Assembly: GCA_017535105.1 (NCBI GenBank)
Contig: JAFXUI010000002.1
Span: 1-45,269 of the forward strand
Source: Alphaproteobacteria bacterium
GTDB taxonomy: Bacteria; Pseudomonadota; Alphaproteobacteria; Rs-D84
Length of the DNA: 45,269 nucleotides
Reading direction: 5' to 3'
The first letter of the stretch is position 1, and every line of letters starts with the position of its first letter. Under the pieces are notes generated by a model that was not told where the DNA came from, searched no databases, and saw only the letters and a program-made list of their open reading frames with translations. Positions 1 through 8,143 of the stretch are shown here, in pieces. The position numbers and the translations under genes are program-made.

Positions 1-134
1 CATATGGCATACCGGAATACCCGCTACAAAAAGCAAAAATATTTATACCGGATAACGATTGAATAAATTATTAATAGTTCGGCCAAGAGTCAGTAAATCA
101 AGTATATCACGAGTTCGAGAAATGCTAAGACACT

Positions 135-264
135 CCAACCACGATTCCAAATCGTTCGATTTCAGCAATGAGTCGAACGTTTTTTGTAGAGAAAACCAGC
201 ATTTTTTACCATCTATCACTGAGTTCGAAAGTAAAATACCAAATATACATCTCCTATCCTGCAC
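135..264. repeat. Left copy of a perfect 130-bp inverted repeat
   Basis: This block is the exact reverse complement of 1821-1950; position x here pairs with 2085-x and I find no mismatch. Identity stops sharply at both ends (T134 against C, G265 against T). Its first seven bases, CCAACCA, equal the 3' end of the tRNA-Gln gene next to the right copy, yet I find no tRNA upstream of 135. It contains an inner inverted repeat, CGTTCGA at 153-159 and TCGAACG at 173-179. The flank 1-134 holds nothing I can identify. Confidence 0.95.
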
Positions 265-350
265 GACGAATAAATATATAAAAAATAAGTAAAAAAAGCA
301 GTTTTTGCTTAGTTTTTTGGCCAAAATGCTGAAAAAAGTCGCTTACTTTT

Positions 351-362
351 GTGTTCGAACAC
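351..362. promoter_or_regulatory. 12-bp palindrome upstream of the recombinase gene
   Basis: GTGTTCGAACAC is a perfect palindrome 30 bp before the recombinase start. It shares the TTCGAA core with motifs inside and beside the flanking inverted repeats. It could be an operator or a recombinase-binding site; the function is inferred only from position and sequence sharing. Confidence 0.35.
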
Positions 363-392
363 GACAAAATATGTATAAACAAAGGGGTTTAT

Positions 393-2006
393 ATGACAAA
401 TGTATCTGAAATTATTGGTAAAAAAGCCGTAATATTCGCCAGAGTCAGTTCAAGAGAGCAAGAATTAGGCCAATCGATTGATGCACAGTTGCAAAATTTA
501 AGGATGTATTGTAAAAGACAGGCATTCTCCGTAATTAAAGAATATTCAATCACCGAAAGTTCAACCCGAGGGGACAGAAAGAAATTTACTGAAATGCTAA
601 GTTTTGTAAAGCAGCAAAAAATGAAAGTAATAATTGTTGCTGATTGTATCGACAGAATTCAAAGAAGTTTTAGGGAATCAATCGAATTGAGTGATTTAGT
701 CCATGCAAATAAGATTGAAATACATTTTGTTCGTGAAAATCTGATTATATCGTCAGAATCAAACACATCTGACAATATGAGATGGGATTTTGGTGTTCTT
801 GCTGCAAAAAGTTATGTCAGCAATCTTAGTGATAATGTAAAAAGAAGCATGAAATATAATTGGGAACATGGGAGGTGGCAAGGTATAGCACCATTGGGTT
901 ATAAGAATATTCGTTCAGCTGACGGCAGGGCTGATATAGTTTTGGATGAAGAGAGGGCGCCTTTGATTCGACAAATGTTTGAAGCATATGCAACAGGATT
1001 ACAGACAACGAACAGTTTAGTTGATTGGTGTAAAGAACATAATTTGACTTCTCGTGGGGACAGAAGAAGGCCAGGTAAATTTTTATCAAGAGTTGGAATA
1101 TACCAGATATTAAAAACACCTTTCTATTATGGTATGATGAAAGTTAAAGATAAGATGTATAAACACAATCATCCGGTAATAATAGATAAAGATTTATTTG
1201 ATACTGTGCAGATTTTATTATCCAATCAATACCCAAATAAAAACGAAAAAGATATACCTGTTGTTCCAGTAAAGATAACAAAAAGACGGTATAAAGATGT
1301 ATTGTTTCCATTTACCGGAATCTTTAAATGTGGATGTTGTGGACATTTAATGACACCTGAAATGCACAAAAAACCAAGTGGAAAAGAATACATACATTAT
1401 AAGTGTGGGCATATGGTTAAAACCTGCACTCAAAAAACATTAAATCAAGACGAAATAATAAAACAATTTTATGAAGATGTTGCAGATAAATTATATTTAA
1501 CCCCCGACGAAATAGAAAAAATCAAATCGAACATAAAACCGTATTTAAAAAGTAAAAATATAGAAATTGCAACCAAGACAGATGTTCAACATAATATTTC
1601 AGTTGCAAAAGAAAGAAAGTCAAGATTGGTAAAAATGTTGTTAGACGGTTTAGTAGATAAATCAACATATACAACCACACTTGCTGAAATTGAAACAACG
1701 ATATTGGAAAACGAGCATTTACTAGAAAAATATCAAGAAAATAATGTAGATATTGCTGAATCTATAACAAATATCTTAAAATTTGTTGGAAATCTAAGGA
1801 AAATTATAGAAAGTTCGAAAGTGCAGGATAGGAGATGTATATTTGGTATTTTACTTTCGAACTCAGTGATAGATGGTAAAAAATGCTGGTTTTCTCTACA
1901 AAAAACGTTCGACTCATTGCTGAAATCGAACGATTTGGAATCGTGGTTGGGGCGCACGGATTCGAACCATGATAAAGAGAACCAAAATCTCTTGTCCTAC
2001 CATTAG
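393..2006 (+). CDS. Large serine recombinase (resolvase/integrase family)
   Basis: The N-terminal resolvase domain carries ARVSSREQ with the likely nucleophile Ser19. A recombinase domain follows (around WEHGRWQGIAPLGYK and GIYQILKTPFYYG), then a zinc ribbon (CGCCGH, later KCGH and TC) and a C-terminal coiled-coil-like stretch. Such enzymes cut and rejoin DNA at att sites through a phosphoserine intermediate, in phages, transposons and inversion systems. The start at 393 is preceded by AAAGGGG at a suitable distance; an upstream in-frame start at 351 has no such site. The last ~62 codons lie in the right inverted repeat and then antisense in tRNA-Gln, so the native C terminus has probably been replaced by read-through. 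The gene is much richer in AT and in AGA codons than the core genes, consistent with a mobile element. Confidence 0.92.
   Translation: MTNVSEIIGKKAVIFARVSSREQELGQSIDAQLQNLRMYCKRQAFSVIKEYSITESSTRGDRKKFTEMLSFVKQQKMKVIIVADCIDRIQRSFRESIELSDLVHANKIEIHFVRENLIISSESNTSDNMRWDFGVLAAKSYVSNLSDNVKRSMKYNWEHGRWQGIAPLGYKNIRSADGRADIVLDEERAPLIRQMFEAYATGLQTTNSLVDWCKEHNLTSRGDRRRPGKFLSRVGIYQILKTPFYYGMMKVKDKMYKHNHPVIIDKDLFDTVQILLSNQYPNKNEKDIPVVPVKITKRRYKDVLFPFTGIFKCGCCGHLMTPEMHKKPSGKEYIHYKCGHMVKTCTQKTLNQDEIIKQFYEDVADKLYLTPDEIEKIKSNIKPYLKSKNIEIATKTDVQHNISVAKERKSRLVKMLLDGLVDKSTYTTTLAEIETTILENEHLLEKYQENNVDIAESITNILKFVGNLRKIIESSKVQDRRCIFGILLSNSVIDGKKCWFSLQKTFDSLLKSNDLESWLGRTDSNHDKENQNLLSYH
1821..1950. repeat. Right copy of the 130-bp inverted repeat, overlapping the tRNA-Gln 3' end
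   Basis: Exact reverse complement of 135-264. It covers codons near the 3' end of the recombinase gene and ends seven bases inside the tRNA-Gln gene (1944-1950). A further pair, AGTTCGAAAGT at 1812-1822 and its reverse complement at 1853-1863, straddles its left border. The two copies point in opposite directions, so recombination between them would invert 265-1820 rather than excise it. Confidence 0.95.
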
Positions 2007-2017
2007 ACGACACCCCA
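1944..2017 (-). tRNA. tRNA-Gln (anticodon TTG)
   Basis: Read on the minus strand it folds as a cloverleaf. The acceptor TGGGGTG pairs with CGCCCCA. The D arm is GTC/GAC, the anticodon stem is AGAGA/TCTCT with loop TTTTGGT giving anticodon TTG, and the T arm is CATGG-TTCGAAT-CCGTG. Discriminator A and an encoded CCA follow at 1944-1947. The last seven bases belong to the inverted repeat, making this the probable integration site of the neighbouring element. The recombinase reading frame ends antisense within it. Confidence 0.93.
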
Positions 2018-2029
2018 AGGACAAGGCAG

Positions 2030-2057
2030 ATTATAATATTCTTTGTTTATTTTGCAA
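2030..2057 (-). promoter_or_regulatory. Sigma-70-type promoter for tRNA-Gln
   Basis: On the minus strand TTGCAA (2052-2057) and TATAAT (2030-2035) are separated by 16 bp, and the -10 lies 12 bp upstream of the tRNA 5' end. The rmuC promoter candidate has the same boxes and spacing. Confidence 0.65.
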
Positions 2058-2074
2058 CAGTTTTCTTTTATATA

Positions 2075-2099
2075 AAAAACCGCCCGTTTGGGCGGTTTT
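2075..2099 (-). terminator. Rho-independent terminator
   Basis: AAAACCGCCC and GGGCGGTTTT form a stem with a short TTT-rich loop and A/T runs on both sides. It lies just past the stop codon of the minus-strand gene at 2102-2542 and could work in either direction. Confidence 0.8.
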
Positions 2100-2101
2100 G
2101 T

Positions 2102-2542
2102 TTATCTGGTTGCTTGGTTTTCTTTTCTTCTTTGCTGGAAAATAAGATTTACTATTTCGGTCGCGCGATAACGTGCCATTCGGTCCGAGTGTTTATAGTT
2201 CAATGGCGCGGTATCAACCAAAAACTTACCCTGGATATCAGAAAGGTTCAATATTTCGGTACCTGGAATCATTAATACAATTTCTTCCTTGTCGTCCAAG
2301 TGCGATGTATGTTTGCGCAGGTTTATTCCGTGTGATGCATAAATTGTCTGGACAAAATCGATGTTTGATATGCCCATAATTTCGTCATACATGCCCGGTT
2401 TGACATAGATATATTTACAACCCATTTGATCCTTGGATGCGGTACTGTGTACAACGGCAGAGTTGATAATAAGGTAACGCAAAATGCGCGCATCTGTTTT
2501 CATCTTTTCCAATTCTGCGGTCGTTTCAAGATTCTTTTGCAT
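2102..2542 (-). CDS. Hypothetical protein, 146 aa
   Basis: I do not recognise this protein. It starts MQKNLETTAELEKMK and has no signal peptide or obvious membrane segment, so it is probably cytoplasmic. The middle is of mixed alpha/beta character (KYIYVKPGMYDEI, EEIVLMIPGTEIL) and the tail is charged (QQRRKENQATR). I chose the start at 2542 because AAGAGG lies about seven bases upstream; a frame opening at 2578 has no comparable site. It has its own terminator downstream and stands divergently from the MarR gene. Codon use resembles the core genes, so it is probably a resident gene. Confidence 0.7.
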   Translation of the reverse strand: MQKNLETTAELEKMKTDARILRYLIINSAVVHSTASKDQMGCKYIYVKPGMYDEIMGISNIDFVQTIYASHGINLRKHTSHLDDKEEIVLMIPGTEILNLSDIQGKFLVDTAPLNYKHSDRMARYRATEIVNLIFQQRRKENQATR

Positions 2543-2626
2543 GGTTAAACCTCTTATTTTTCCTTTAAAGTCTAACATGAAAAATCCATTTGTACAATTT
2601 TTTTCACTTTTTATTGAATTTAGTAC

Positions 2627-2654
2627 TTGAAATAATTTTATTAAAACATATAAT
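2627..2654 (+). promoter_or_regulatory. Promoter of the marR-tolC-RND operon
   Basis: TTGAAA (2627-2632) and TATAAT (2649-2654) are 16 bp apart. Just downstream, TTGCCAGT occurs twice (2657-2664 and 2674-2681), a possible operator for the MarR product. The operator idea is inference from position. Confidence 0.6.
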
Positions 2655-2707
2655 AATTGCCAGTTTTAACCATTTGCCAGTATTTTTGATAAAAAAAGGG
2701 GGATAAA

Positions 2708-3151
2708 ATGGCGCACAAAGAGTTTATTCGCTTGATTGAAGACAATATGATGATTATGGATCGCTTGATGGACCATATGAAGTCAAAGATGATACGAAAT
2801 GTCGAATATACGCGTTCGCAAATAAGTGTTTTGGTGCGTTTATACCTGGGGGGGCGTGCGTTATTGAAAGATATTGCATACCGCGAATTTACCACAACAC
2901 CAAATTTGTGTGCGACTTTTAAAAATCTTGAGGCTAAGGGCCTTGTTTTACGCGAAGTTGATGCGCATGACCGTCGCAACACATGGTACAGTGTGACGTC
3001 GGCGGGTGCGGATGTTGCGAAAAATATGATTACCGAATTTGAAAATACTATCGCATTGGTTTTTGCGAAAATACCACGCGATGATGAAGCAAAGTTGATT
3101 GAGGCAATGTCTACAATAAATAAGGTTCTGTCTAATATGGAGGTTGCATAA
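2708..3151 (+). CDS. MarR-family transcriptional regulator
   Basis: The 147-residue protein has the MarR winged-helix layout. A helical N terminus is followed by the recognition region (LLKDIAYREFTTTPNLCATF) and then the wing with VDAHDRRNTWYSVTSAG, matching the usual D-x-R-D/N-R-R pattern, and a C-terminal dimerisation helix. MarR proteins are usually dimeric repressors released by small ligands and often sit beside the efflux genes they control. This gene is first in the operon, one base ahead of the TolC gene, with AAAGGGGG before its ATG. Control of the downstream transporter and of itself is likely by context but not shown directly. Confidence 0.88.
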   Translation: MAHKEFIRLIEDNMMIMDRLMDHMKSKMIRNVEYTRSQISVLVRLYLGGRALLKDIAYREFTTTPNLCATFKNLEAKGLVLREVDAHDRRNTWYSVTSAGADVAKNMITEFENTIALVFAKIPRDDEAKLIEAMSTINKVLSNMEVA

Positions 3152-3152
3152 A

Positions 3153-4487
3153 ATGCGTAAGTGTATGGGGTTTTTCTTTGCGATATTTATGGCGGTGTTT
3201 GGAACGCCACTGTTTGCGATGGATTTATCATTAGATGAAGCGGTTTCCAAGATATTGGCAGAATCACAAGATATGAAAAAGGCCGATGCCAACATTAAAA
3301 AAGCCGAGGCATCGCTGGACGCGGCAAACGCAAACCGCTGGTTCAAGTTAGAAGGTTCGGCATCATATATGAATATGGTTGATGTCAAAGAACCGTTTTC
3401 GTCATCGGCTAAAGTTACATTACCACCACAACTGGGGGGAATAATCGGTCAATATATAAACAATGGTAATCCTGTTTCAGAAATTGAAATGCCGGATAAT
3501 ATTTTTACGGCGGGTTTGACTTTTACTCAACCGATTTACACATTTGGAAAAATTGGAAATGCGGTTGATTCTGTGCGCAGTGCGATAAAAATGTCCGAAA
3601 CAAATAAAGAAATGGTCATGCGTGAGGTGCGTTATAGTGCGGTTGACCTGTACTGGACGGCAAAAATGGCAGACGAAATTGTAAAATTGTCCGAACAAGA
3701 CCTTAAATCTGCACAAAATGCGCGCCGTAATTTGACTTCGGCGGGACGTGCAAATCGCGGCAATTTGGTTAAAATTGAATCTGATATTGCGACCAAAGAA
3801 ATCAATTTGTCAGATGCAAAATTCAATCGTGATACGGCATATCGTATGCTGAAAATCTTGGCGGGGATTGACGTGGACGAAGAATTGAATTTAACAACCG
3901 ATTTTCCAAAACAATTTGCAAATCTGGACGCAAAAAAATTGTCTAATACGCCAGAGTGGGATTTGTTGAACCAACAAATTCGTATGTATGAAAAGTCTGC
4001 GCGGTCAAAACGTGCGGGTGCTTTGCCAACATTGGCGGCAACGGCGTCATACAGTTATTCGTCAATGGGACGTGCGGCAGATGAATTGTTTGATAAAGAA
4101 GGTCAGCAATCTGCATATTGGGGCCTGGCGTTTCAAATGCCGATATTTTCGGGTGGTGTAAATAGCGCAAATGCGACAATAGAGGCAATGAATGCCGAAG
4201 CGGTACGTCAAGATTTGGATAAGTCCAAGAAGATAACAACCGAAAAATATAACACCGCAATCCAACAATATAATCATTTGCGTGGAAATCTTGCGACTTT
4301 ACAAAATGCGCGTGATTTGGCGGCGCGTGCGTATAGTTTTTCACAACAACGTTTTATCGCCGGACAAACATCAGCCATTGAATTGGCAGAGGTTTCAAGC
4401 GGTTTATATCAATTGGATATGGCGTTGTTGAATTCTAAATACAAAATCTTAATGGCGGCAGAATCTGTAAAAAAGTTGGGTGAATAA
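3153..4487 (+). CDS. TolC-like outer-membrane efflux channel
   Basis: The 444-residue protein begins with a signal peptide (MRKCMGFFFAIFMAVFG, probable cleavage after LFA). It shows the two-fold repeated outer-membrane efflux protein architecture of long helices rich in Ala, Asn and Gln. Typical elements are LSLDEAVSKIL near the N terminus, FTQPIYTFGKI in the first half and FQMPIFSGG in the second. It would trimerise as the outer-membrane exit duct. The start at 3153 gives the clean signal peptide and has GGAGG upstream. The next gene begins two bases after its stop. Confidence 0.92.
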   Translation: MRKCMGFFFAIFMAVFGTPLFAMDLSLDEAVSKILAESQDMKKADANIKKAEASLDAANANRWFKLEGSASYMNMVDVKEPFSSSAKVTLPPQLGGIIGQYINNGNPVSEIEMPDNIFTAGLTFTQPIYTFGKIGNAVDSVRSAIKMSETNKEMVMREVRYSAVDLYWTAKMADEIVKLSEQDLKSAQNARRNLTSAGRANRGNLVKIESDIATKEINLSDAKFNRDTAYRMLKILAGIDVDEELNLTTDFPKQFANLDAKKLSNTPEWDLLNQQIRMYEKSARSKRAGALPTLAATASYSYSSMGRAADELFDKEGQQSAYWGLAFQMPIFSGGVNSANATIEAMNAEAVRQDLDKSKKITTEKYNTAIQQYNHLRGNLATLQNARDLAARAYSFSQQRFIAGQTSAIELAEVSSGLYQLDMALLNSKYKILMAAESVKKLGE

Positions 4488-4488
4488 A

Positions 4489-5097
4489 ATGAATGAGTTA
4501 AAGGCAAAAATTGAAAAATTGAATAATCAGCGCACGCGCCACATTTTCTTGCGTATTCTGTTTGGTTTGTTTGCGTTGATGTTTATATATCGCTTTGTGA
4601 TGTTCGGTATGGAACAAAACAAATCGGTGTTTAATTTAACGCGTGACGCAAACGCAAATGGTGCGCCGGTAAACGTTGTGGAAATGCATGAAACAGACGG
4701 CGTGATATATGAACCACTGTTTATAAATGATAATCGCGGGCTTGTATCGGGTATGCGTATCGCGCGTTTTCGTGTGGGACAAAAAATCACCGGCGGTGGT
4801 GAAATTGTATCGGTATCAAACTCGCTTGATTTAGATTCTGGTATGCACATTGTACGTACGCGTGGGGTCACAAATGGTGCACACAGTGTTGAAATACGCG
4901 CATCGGGTTTCTATGTTCCGACATACGCGGTGCAAAATGGTAATGTGTTTGTTGCGCGCGATGGTGTTGCGCATATTGTGTCGGTGGACGTTGTTCGTCG
5001 TGATGCAGACAACACAATGATAACTGGTGTTGCCGATGGCGATGTCGTTATTACGTCACATATCACAGATGGTGCTTTGATTAAGGTTATAAAGTAG
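4489..5097 (+). CDS. Miniature RND periplasmic adaptor-like protein
   Basis: The product has only 202 residues, against 350-400 for usual membrane-fusion proteins. It has a charged N terminus, one membrane segment (about residues 22-40), a beta-rich region (VSGMRIARFRVGQKITGGGE) and a C-terminal part resembling the membrane-proximal domain of AcrA/HlyD adaptors (VPTYAVQNGNVFVARDG, then GVADGDVVITSHI). No alpha-helical hairpin can be seen and at most part of a lipoyl domain. Its place between the TolC and RND genes, where the adaptor gene normally lies, supports the role. It might join RND to TolC by a different geometry or need a second adaptor. The assignment rests on context plus weak similarity. 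Confidence 0.65.
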   Translation: MNELKAKIEKLNNQRTRHIFLRILFGLFALMFIYRFVMFGMEQNKSVFNLTRDANANGAPVNVVEMHETDGVIYEPLFINDNRGLVSGMRIARFRVGQKITGGGEIVSVSNSLDLDSGMHIVRTRGVTNGAHSVEIRASGFYVPTYAVQNGNVFVARDGVAHIVSVDVVRRDADNTMITGVADGDVVITSHITDGALIKVIK

Positions 5098-5106
5098 GGG
5101 TAAAAA

Positions 5107-8100
5107 ATGTTAAAGTTTTTCGTTCGTCGTCCAGTCACTACATTAATGTTCGTTTTGGTATGGGTGCTGTTGGGTTTGGTTGCGTATCCGCGCATAAACA
5201 TTGAACGTACGCCATCCATAGATTTTCCCATGGTGACAACAACATTTGTGTACCCCGGTGCATCAAGCGACGAAATAGAATCCCAAGTTATTAAAAAGGC
5301 CGAAGACGCAATTTCCGAAGTGCCAGGTGTTAAACACATTACTTCGCGTATTTTTGAGAACGGCGGCTTTATAATGACTGAATTTAACCTGGGGGTGAAC
5401 GCAAATGATAAAGCAGCCGAGGTTAAAACAAAAATAGACGCATTGGCATCGCAATTTCCAGACGACTTGAAACAACCGGTTGTTGAAAAAATGAACCCAC
5501 TGCAACAGGCGGTTATGGATATCGTTTTGCGTGGGCCGTCATCAACAGAAATTAAACAATATATTGACGATGTTTTGGCAAACAAAATTACCGCGATTGA
5601 CGGCGTGGCCAAGGTTTCAACATTTGGTGGTCGTGAACGTGCAATTCGTGTCGCAATGGACCCAGATTTGATGGCGGCGCGTGGCGTGACAATTATGGAT
5701 GTTATAACGGCATTGGCGAATAAAAACTTGAATGTGCCGGGTGGTAAAATTGAATATGGTGCATCAAGTGAAAACGTGCGTTTTATCGGCGAATTTGCGT
5801 CTGTTGATGAAATTGCAGATTTGCCAATTTCAACAAGCGAAGGTATTCGTTTCAAATTGTCAGATGTCGCGTCTGTGACAGATGCGGCGCGTGATATTGA
5901 AAATGGTGCGCGGTATAACGGAAACGATTCTGTGATTGCATCTGTGGAAAAGGCAAACGATGGTAATGCCATTATGATTTCGCGTGCGTTGCGTAAAAAA
6001 TTACCAGAATTAAGCGCGGACTTTGCGGCACATTTCCCGAATTCTAATGCCGAAATTGAAATTATTTCGGATACGTCAACCGCGATTTCAGACGATACAG
6101 ACGAAACAATAAACGGAATTATTTTGGGTGTTGTATTCACGATTTTGGTATTGTTGGCATTTACAAGCAATTGGCGTTCAACCATTATCGCGGGCGTTGT
6201 TATTCCGGCATCGCTTATTGCGGGTTTTGAGTTTGTATCGGCAAGTGGCTTTACAATCAACGCAATGACATTGTTGGCATATTCTTCGGCGTTGGGTACA
6301 TTGGTGTCAAATGCCATTATTTTGATTGAAGCGGCATTACAAGAAATGCGTAATGGCAAAGACAGTGAATCGGCGGCAATTGATGGTACAAAACGTGTTG
6401 CGGTTTCGGTTTTGGCAGGTGTCGGGACAAATGTTGTGGTGTTTTTACCACTGGCGTTTATGGGCGGAATTGCCGGTAAGTTTATGTCCCAGTTTGGTAT
6501 GACGGTTGTGTATTTAACGGTGTTGTCGCTGATGTTCAGTTTTACACTGACCCCAATGATGATTGCGCGGTTCTTGAAATTGTCGGCAGAAAATAAACGC
6601 GAAATGGCGAAAAAGGCATCTGAAAACAAAAAGGTGGAAAAGACATCGTGGTTGCACAGATGGTTTGATTATCAAATGATGCACGCGGGTCGTGTTGTGG
6701 GTTTGGTGTTTTTGGTTTTGGTTGCGTCAACTTTCCTGATGCGCTTTGTTGGAAACGAATTCCAACCAGCAACCGATGTAAATGAAATTACGATTATTGC
6801 GCGTGCGCCAATGGGTGCGACATACGACAAATCATTGGAAATCACCAAGCAGATTGAAAAACGTTTAAGTGATGTACAAGAGGTTAAATCAGTCACTGCG
6901 AAAATCGGCGACCAAGGATTACAAAATATAAACATCCGTATTGAATTGGTGGACAAGGGCTTGCGTCGTAAATCGGATAAAACTTTGGCGCAAGAAATAT
7001 TGAAAACCATGAACGATATCCCAGATGCTGAAATCCAGATTCACGCGGGTATGTCCGTATCCAGTACAAGTGATATTGTATTAAATATCTATGGCGAAGA
7101 CGATGCAATACGTGAAGAATACGCAAATAAAATTATCGCCGCAGTGAATAACATAGAAGAAATTCAATCTGCGGTTTTGGCGCAACAAACCCCCGCGAAT
7201 GAGGTTCGTTTTATCCCAGATGCAGACAAGATGGATTTTTGGGGTATAAAAAATTCCTATGCTGGAACGGTGTTGCGTTCTGCGCTGTATGGGAACGACA
7301 GTTATAAATACAAAGAAAACGGAAACGAATATCCGATTGTTGTGGAATTTGCCAAACCGTTCAAAACGCAAAACATTTTGGACGTGGTCTATGCTAATTC
7401 GCCAAAGGGTATGGTTGCACTGTCCGAATTGGGTGAACAACGTGTGGTGCGCGCAACACCCGATATTCGCCGTCTGGATAAAAACAGAATAACCGAAATT
7501 GATATGTATTTGGGTAAGTCAACGCTTGGTCCGGTCCAAGCCAAAGTGACCCAGACCCTTAACAACATAGATTGGCAACCCGGATACACATATAAATTTG
7601 GCGGTATGTCCGAAATCCAGGGCGATACCAAGGGCGAAATAGGACAAGCATTCTTGCTGGCATCACTGTTGACATATATGTTGCTGGCGGCGATTCTGAA
7701 TTCGCTTACGCACCCACTTACAATTGCGACATCTATTATAACAAGTTTTGTTGGGGTGTTTATGATGTTGTTCTTGTCGGGCGCATCTATGAACATTGGG
7801 GCAATGTTGGCGTTTGTTATGTTGGTGGGTTTGGTTGTGAATAACAGTATTTTGGTTCTTGAACCAACGGTCAATCGTGTGCGTGCCGGTGAAAAGGTGT
7901 CGGACGCATTGTGGACGGAACTGAACGCGCGTAAAAATATGGTGTTGATGACATCTATTGCGGTCGCGGCGGGTATGGCACCACAATTGTTTGGTGGTGA
8001 TGATATGAAAATCGCAATGTCGTCTGTTTTAATCGGTGGTATGTTGGCATCTATGGTTTTGACATTTACACTGACACCGGCATTGTTTGTGGTAATGGAA

Positions 8101-8142
8101 AACCTGCGTGCGAAATTGCGTAATGTTTTCGGGGGTAAATAA
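5107..8142 (+). CDS. RND-family transporter (AcrB-like), atypical proton relay
   Basis: The 1,011-residue protein has the full RND layout: an N-terminal helix (MLKFFVRRPVTTLMFVLVW), a first porter domain, helices TM2-TM6, a linker, TM7, a second porter domain and TM8-TM12. Family motifs are easy to place (YPGASSDEIESQV; GGIAGKFMSQFG; VLMTSIAVAAGMAP). Such trimers drive export through the TolC partner using the proton gradient. Here the TM4 Asp-Asp pair is Ser401-Asn402, and the TM10 Lys is Asn912. It could use another ion or relay, or be a divergent envelope lipid or substrate transporter. It follows the adaptor gene by nine bases. Confidence 0.9.
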   Translation: MLKFFVRRPVTTLMFVLVWVLLGLVAYPRINIERTPSIDFPMVTTTFVYPGASSDEIESQVIKKAEDAISEVPGVKHITSRIFENGGFIMTEFNLGVNANDKAAEVKTKIDALASQFPDDLKQPVVEKMNPLQQAVMDIVLRGPSSTEIKQYIDDVLANKITAIDGVAKVSTFGGRERAIRVAMDPDLMAARGVTIMDVITALANKNLNVPGGKIEYGASSENVRFIGEFASVDEIADLPISTSEGIRFKLSDVASVTDAARDIENGARYNGNDSVIASVEKANDGNAIMISRALRKKLPELSADFAAHFPNSNAEIEIISDTSTAISDDTDETINGIILGVVFTILVLLAFTSNWRSTIIAGVVIPASLIAGFEFVSASGFTINAMTLLAYSSALGTLVSNAIILIEAALQEMRNGKDSESAAIDGTKRVAVSVLAGVGTNVVVFLPLAFMGGIAGKFMSQFGMTVVYLTVLSLMFSFTLTPMMIARFLKLSAENKREMAKKASENKKVEKTSWLHRWFDYQMMHAGRVVGLVFLVLVASTFLMRFVGNEFQPATDVNEITIIARAPMGATYDKSLEITKQIEKRLSDVQEVKSVTAKIGDQGLQNINIRIELVDKGLRRKSDKTLAQEILKTMNDIPDAEIQIHAGMSVSSTSDIVLNIYGEDDAIREEYANKIIAAVNNIEEIQSAVLAQQTPANEVRFIPDADKMDFWGIKNSYAGTVLRSALYGNDSYKYKENGNEYPIVVEFAKPFKTQNILDVVYANSPKGMVALSELGEQRVVRATPDIRRLDKNRITEIDMYLGKSTLGPVQAKVTQTLNNIDWQPGYTYKFGGMSEIQGDTKGEIGQAFLLASLLTYMLLAAILNSLTHPLTIATSIITSFVGVFMMLFLSGASMNIGAMLAFVMLVGLVVNNSILVLEPTVNRVRAGEKVSDALWTELNARKNMVLMTSIAVAAGMAPQLFGGDDMKIAMSSVLIGGMLASMVLTFTLTPALFVVMENLRAKLRNVFGGK

Positions 8143-8143
8143 T

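Noticed and set aside
59-141. A second tRNA ending in CCAACCA at 135-141
   Set aside because: Upstream bases do not give a matching acceptor strand (no TGGAGTG) or a paired T arm.
43-324. Minus-strand frame through the left repeat
   Set aside because: It begins with a TTG without a ribosome-binding site and shares its middle only because the DNA is the inverted copy of the recombinase 3' end.
4911-6629. A 572-codon open frame on the minus strand opposite the RND gene
   Set aside because: It is the complement of a well-supported RND coding sequence. Its length follows from the biased codon use of that gene, and the translation shows no domain.
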